Assembly (NCBI RefSeq): GCF_014138605.1
Contig: NZ_JACJHX010000006.1
Span: 62,001-126,000, forward strand
DNA from: Peribacillus huizhouensis
GTDB lineage: Bacteria; Bacillota; Bacilli; Bacillales; DSM-1321
Length of the DNA stretch: 64,000 nt
Direction of reading: 5' to 3'
Part shown: positions 60,322 to 64,000 of the stretch, piece by piece
Layout of the letters: every line of letters begins with the position of its first letter
How positions within the stretch are numbered: position 1 is the first letter of the stretch
Program-made: the position numbers and the translations under genes
Notes under the pieces: model-generated
Told to the model about the DNA's origin: nothing
The model's input: the letters and a program-made list of their open reading frames with translations, nothing else
Databases searched by the model: none

Positions 60322-62177
60322 GTAAACATAAAAAACCTCAAGGTGGCGGACCGATGGGACATGGTCCAGGCGGCGGCAATATGATGATGATGGGACAAAA
60401 AGCAAAGGATTTTAAAGGAACACTTAAACGTCTATTATTGTATTTAAAACCTCGAAGTACTCAATTGATCGCTGTTTTCATTGCAGCAATTTTAAGTACG
60501 ATCTTTATGATTGTTGGACCTAAAATTATGGGAATAGCGATTACAGAATTGTTTGAAGGAGCCTTTCAAAAGTTTCAAGGCGTACCGGGAGCATCTATTA
60601 ATTTTGATAAAATCGGGCATATACTACTCCTATTAGCAGGGCTATATGTTTTTAGTAGCCTGTTTAATTACTTGCAGCAGTATATTATGTCTAGTGTTGC
60701 TCAAAAGACAGTGTACGATCTTAGAGAAGATGTCAATAAAAAGCTTGAGAAACTTCCACTAAAATATTTTGATGGACGTCCGAACGGGGAAACGCTCAGC
60801 CGAGTCACAAATGACATCGATACGGTCGGAAGCACACTTCAGCAAAGTTTGACACAATTCATCACATCAATTGTAACGATTATTGGGATTATTATAATGA
60901 TGCTGTCAATTAGTCCAATTTTAACGTTGATTGCAATTGTAAGCTTACCGATTTCCATTTTTGCAATTCGACCGATTTTAAAAAGATCGCAGAAACATTT
61001 TGCTGATCAACAACGAACACTCGGACAATTAAATGGACATATTGAAGAAATGTATACGGGGCATCAAGTTGTTAAAGCGTTTGGACATGAGAAAAAGGCT
61101 GGTGCCCAATTTGATACAGTTAATGAAGAATTATATGAAGCAGGGCGAAAAGCTCAATTCATTTCTGGTATTATCATGCCAATGATGTTTTTTATCGGGA
61201 ATCTAAGTTATGTATTAATTAGTGTAGTCGGTGGGATTTTAGTGACACAACGTGCAATTTCAATCGGTGACATTCAAGCATTTATCACCTATTCACGTCA
61301 GTTCACCCAGCCTCTCACTCAAACAGCTAACATTGCAAACATTATTCAGTCAACAGTTGCTGCTGCTGAACGTGTATTTGAACTGCTCGACGAAGAAGAA
61401 GAGGTGAACGAAAGTGCGACAGCTCATTTAACGAAGGCAAAGGGTGCTGTCACTTTCGAACACGTTGACTTTGGATATGACGAAGAATTATTAATAAAAA
61501 ATATGAATGTTAATGTTTTACCTGGGCAAACGGTCGCTATCGTTGGACCAACCGGTGCTGGAAAAACGACGATGATTAATCTTTTAATGCGTTTTTATGA
61601 ACTAAACGGTGGAAAGATTATGATTGATGGTCTAGATATCACGAAAATGTCTCGGAATGCACTTAGAAAAACTTTTGGCATGGTGCTTCAAGACACTTGG
61701 CTTTTTAAGGGAACGATTAAAGATAATATCGCGTACGGAAAAAGCGGTGCAACTGAAGCTGAAATATTAGCTGCTGCTCGTTCATCCTATGCGGATCATT
61801 TTATCCGTACGCTTCCAGACGGTTATGAGACAGTTTTAAATGAAGAGGGTTCAAACATTTCGCAAGGACAAAAGCAACTTCTGACAATCGCAAGAGCAAT
61901 TCTAGCAGATCCACCAATCATGATACTTGATGAAGCGACATCAAGTGTAGATACGCGAACGGAAGTCTATATTCAACAAGCAATGAACAGATTGATGGAG
62001 GGACGGACTAGTTTTGTTATTGCTCATCGTCTTTCAACGATTAAAGATGCTGATTTGATTCTTGTAATGGACCAAGGAAAAGTAATAGAACAAGGAACGC
62101 ATAAAGAACTATTAGCGACAAATGGTTTTTATGCTGAGCTTTATAACAGTCAGTTTTCTGAAAAAGAAGTAGGCTAA
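60318..62177 (+). CDS. Heterodimeric ABC multidrug exporter, subunit 2 (YheH/BmrD-like)
   Basis: 619 residues. A Gly/Met-rich N-terminal tail (KKPQGGGPMGHGPGGGNMMMMGQK) precedes the six-segment domain. NBD: GPTGAGKTT, VLQDTWLFKGTIKDNIAYG, signature NISQGQKQLLTIARAI (Gln for Gly in LSGGQ), catalytic Walker B MILDEATSSVDTR and H-loop IAHRLSTI. It holds the intact catalytic Glu and His missing from subunit 1, so the pair forms one canonical and one degenerate ATP site. Substrate unknown; drug export likely from the MarR context. Confidence 0.93.
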   Translation: MSKHKKPQGGGPMGHGPGGGNMMMMGQKAKDFKGTLKRLLLYLKPRSTQLIAVFIAAILSTIFMIVGPKIMGIAITELFEGAFQKFQGVPGASINFDKIGHILLLLAGLYVFSSLFNYLQQYIMSSVAQKTVYDLREDVNKKLEKLPLKYFDGRPNGETLSRVTNDIDTVGSTLQQSLTQFITSIVTIIGIIIMMLSISPILTLIAIVSLPISIFAIRPILKRSQKHFADQQRTLGQLNGHIEEMYTGHQVVKAFGHEKKAGAQFDTVNEELYEAGRKAQFISGIIMPMMFFIGNLSYVLISVVGGILVTQRAISIGDIQAFITYSRQFTQPLTQTANIANIIQSTVAAAERVFELLDEEEEVNESATAHLTKAKGAVTFEHVDFGYDEELLIKNMNVNVLPGQTVAIVGPTGAGKTTMINLLMRFYELNGGKIMIDGLDITKMSRNALRKTFGMVLQDTWLFKGTIKDNIAYGKSGATEAEILAAARSSYADHFIRTLPDGYETVLNEEGSNISQGQKQLLTIARAILADPPIMILDEATSSVDTRTEVYIQQAMNRLMEGRTSFVIAHRLSTIKDADLILVMDQGKVIEQGTHKELLATNGFYAELYNSQFSEKEVG

Positions 62178-62350
62178 ATAGCAAGAAGGAAGCTGCCCCA
62201 ATCGAAAAGTACAGATCGACATTCGTTAGAATATGGAAACAGATTAGTCCTTCAATCGCTAAAGTTCCATGATTAAAATGAAGGGATAGCTTACTTCAGA
62301 ATTAAACGGGAATCAATTAATAATGAAAAGTGACTAAAAGCTAAAAACCA

Positions 62351-62384
62351 AGAGAAGCCAGAAAAAGTCTGGCTTCTCTTTTTT
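62351..62384. terminator. Bidirectional terminator between the ABC exporter and phaC
   Basis: AGAGAAGCCAGA / TCTGGCTTCTCT perfect stem followed by TTTTTT. It ends at the phaC stop codon. The 62178-62350 stretch before it shows no gene. Confidence 0.85.
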
Positions 62385-63430
62385 CACTGACTAATCGATC
62401 CTGATCGCTCCGGTAGCCATTCTTTATAATAAGCGGGAAGTGTATCATCGTAAAGCATCTGAGCATGGCCACTTTCTAATAGATGTAATGTTTTATCAGG
62501 ACTTGAAACGGCACCCATAATCGGTGATATCATTGCATTAGGCACGAGGCGGTCATTTTGACTTGCAATGACTAATAAATTCGCTTTTATTCTATTTAGT
62601 TTTGCTTTTTTTCCTCTAATTTTAAGCGTTCCTTTAATCAATTTGTTGTCTATGATTAGATCATGCGTCATCTGCTTTACCGCACCTGACGTTAGGGGGA
62701 TATAATCATTTGTCCAAGCATTAAAGCGACGCCACCATTTCACATATTCTTCATCGTCTGCCCGATATAATAAAGACAATAAAGGGGATATATAAACGGG
62801 AGAAGTCATAAGTCGCAAACCAGACTTAACTGCATTAGCTGGTACAATTTGAAATACATCCAATATCTCATCAAATGAGACTTTTCCTTCACGCATTGCT
62901 TCAGACCATTGATCAAACTGGGGTACTTGTTCGAAATCGATTGGAGCAACTGTTAAGATTAAGTTTCTAATTGGCTCCTCTGCGATTGCTGCATAGATGG
63001 CAGCGAGTGTACCACCTATACAAGATCCAAGCAAGGAAATTTCTTTTGCGCCGGAATGCCTAAGAACTCGCTGTACTCCTTTTTGAATATAATCCAATAT
63101 ATACTCATCTATGGAAATATTTCCATCCTCATATCCAGGAATTCCGAAGTCTAGTAAATAGATGTCATATCCTTCTTTACCAAAAGCCCCTATCAAACTA
63201 TTACCAGGACCCAAATCAAAGATATAAGGACGATTTATTATTGAATAAATGATAAGAATTGGTATATTGTATCGTTTTTTCTTAGCTGGATAATGCCATA
63301 ATGTTGCCTTATTCTTTTTCCAAACGGCTATTCTTGGAGTCATCATCATTTCTGGCATTTCTTGGTTTTTAATGTCTAGGAAACTTTGTAATTTTGATGA
63401 TTTTTTAGGGTCTGTTTTACGCTTTACCAC
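62384..63430 (-). CDS. phaC: Polyhydroxyalkanoate synthase catalytic subunit, class IV
   Basis: 348 residues of alpha/beta-hydrolase fold; polymerises hydroxyacyl-CoA into storage polyester at granules. Lipase-like box GSCIGG with nucleophile Cys137 (B. megaterium PhaC has GYCMGG), Asp293 in IASQNDRLVP and His322 in ESGHAQM. IINRPYIFDLGPGNSLIGAFGKEGYDIYLLDFG is a PhaC hallmark. Starts at GTG 63430, overlapping the end of phaR by 7 nt. No thioesterase-type signal, cytoplasmic. PhaR is its required partner. Confidence 0.95.
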   Translation of the reverse strand: MVKRKTDPKKSSKLQSFLDIKNQEMPEMMMTPRIAVWKKNKATLWHYPAKKKRYNIPILIIYSIINRPYIFDLGPGNSLIGAFGKEGYDIYLLDFGIPGYEDGNISIDEYILDYIQKGVQRVLRHSGAKEISLLGSCIGGTLAAIYAAIAEEPIRNLILTVAPIDFEQVPQFDQWSEAMREGKVSFDEILDVFQIVPANAVKSGLRLMTSPVYISPLLSLLYRADDEEYVKWWRRFNAWTNDYIPLTSGAVKQMTHDLIIDNKLIKGTLKIRGKKAKLNRIKANLLVIASQNDRLVPNAMISPIMGAVSSPDKTLHLLESGHAQMLYDDTLPAYYKEWLPERSGSISQ

Positions 63431-63852
63431 TTAAACTTCCCCGTCTCATTTGCGTTATTTCCAGATGAGAGGTAAGTTTGTAAAATCTTTATTAATCGTT
63501 TTCTTCTTTCACTTGGTGATGTTGTAGGATTAGCCATGTTAATTTGTGGGTTTTTTTGAAACAGGGTAGCCAATGTTTCGTCTAATTTATCGAGTTTTTC
63601 TTCAAGTTGAACGGTCATTTTAGCAATATTGGCAATATCTCTTTTTGTTGGAAAATTAAGAGCGACGGACAACATTTCTATATTGTCTTGGTTTCTTTTA
63701 ATTTGCGGGGCAATTTGATTAGAGTATAAACTTGCGAGTTCGATGATTTCTTTTTTATTCAATGAATCTTGAATTTTCTTATTAATCTTTCGTTCTGCAT
63801 TGGTTCCATGTTTCTTCAATTCATAAAAAACATCTCGTTTTATAGCCATCAT
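63424..63852 (-). CDS. phaR: Polyhydroxyalkanoate synthase subunit PhaR
   Basis: 142 residues, helical with a coiled-coil centre (MTVQLEEKLDKLDETLATLFQK). Matches Bacillus PhaR by KRDVFYELKKHGTNAERKINKKIQDSLNKKEIIELASLYSNQIAPQIKRNQDNIEMLSVALNFPTKRDIANIAKMTVQLEEKL. ATG 63852 (or 63849) follows AAAGGAAG; a longer reading to 63918 is rejected. It lies between the SDR gene and phaC, probably one operon. Confidence 0.93.
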   Translation of the reverse strand: MMAIKRDVFYELKKHGTNAERKINKKIQDSLNKKEIIELASLYSNQIAPQIKRNQDNIEMLSVALNFPTKRDIANIAKMTVQLEEKLDKLDETLATLFQKNPQINMANPTTSPSERRKRLIKILQTYLSSGNNANETGKFKW

Positions 63853-63871
63853 AATCTTCCTTTCCTTTAGT

Positions 63872-64000
63872 TTACACGAGTGCTGAAATGCCACCATCGA
63901 CAACCAATATATGTCCAATCATATAATCAGATGCTCTTGATGCTAGAAATATGGCAGCACCTTTTAGATCCTCTTGATTACCGAAACGTCCTGCTGGCAT
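63872..64000 (-). CDS. Short-chain dehydrogenase/reductase, C-terminal end (partial)
   Basis: The last 42 codons are visible: [42 protein letters not shown]. The PxGRFGNxEDL...FLAS..S.Y..G..L.VDGG pattern is the classical SDR C-terminus. The position before phaR-phaC would suit an acetoacetyl-CoA reductase. However, the [20 protein letters not shown] wording is closer to gluconate 5-dehydrogenase-like SDRs, so phaB is not assigned. The 5' part lies beyond the window. Confidence 0.8.
   Translation of the reverse strand: MPAGRFGNQEDLKGAAIFLASRASDYMIGHILVVDGGISALV

Overview
The window is AT-rich Gram-positive DNA, most likely from a Bacillus sensu lato species (family Bacillaceae). The evidence is the Bacillus-type RBSs (GGAGG, frequent TTG/GTG starts), a leucine T-box, an S-box, Zur and cre operators, and orthologues of yueI, ywaA, spo0M, pdxST, zagA, rpsNB, ywbE, azlCD and glgBCDA. 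A phaR-phaC pair of the Bacillus polyhydroxyalkanoate type is also present. Species cannot be fixed from the sequence. No rRNA, tRNA, CRISPR array, prophage or intact transposase gene was seen.

Layout. 1-10.6 kb: partial L,D-transpeptidase, yueI, branched-chain aminotransferase, a YqcI/YcgG protein, an FAD oxidoreductase overlapping a half-size MFS gene, oligoendopeptidase F and a UPF1-like helicase. 11-14.6 kb: S-box-controlled flavin reductase and FMN monooxygenase (organosulfur use), then a second luciferase-like monooxygenase. 15-18.3 kb: p-aminobenzoate synthesis (pabA, fused pabB-pabC) and spo0M. 19-25.6 kb: a glycosyltransferase-TPR pseudogene, PLP synthesis (pdxR divergent from pdxST), and an NCS2 purine-type permease divergent from a Rieske oxygenase. 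25.9-27.7 kb: a Zur-controlled zinc-starvation set (zagA, zinc-free L33 and S14). 27.8-32.3 kb: a TetR-controlled ABC exporter, a mismatch DNA glycosylase and azlCD. 32.7-39.8 kb: a GH15-like gene and glgBCDA, each preceded by a perfect match to the CcpA cre consensus. 40.4-51.6 kb: cardiolipin synthase, exonuclease III, small genes, an E. coli-type SpeD, a thioredoxin-like protein, a DUF2087/GIY-YIG pair and one broken amidase-like gene. 51.8-53.7 kb: an intact leucine T-box in front of a broken leuA. 53.9-62.2 kb: a LysR/YeiH exporter pair, an MFS pump with a candidate translational attenuator, and MarR plus a heterodimeric ABC exporter. 62.4-64 kb: phaC, phaR and the end of an SDR gene.

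The most unusual property is the density of small intergenic repeats, at least five families and about 20 copies. A: four ~205-250 bp Bacillaceae-type palindromic repeats. B: IS200/IS605-like end-to-end remnants without transposase, most with TTTAT at the left end. C: 70-130 bp inverted repeats with GGTCTGACC-like arms. D: two ~160 bp elements with ATGAAGGA/TCCTTCAT ends. E: two GC-core palindromes. They sit directly behind stop codons, inside pab, and behind glgA and the dead leuA. Together with three pseudogenes this suggests a genome with active small-element traffic and ongoing gene decay.
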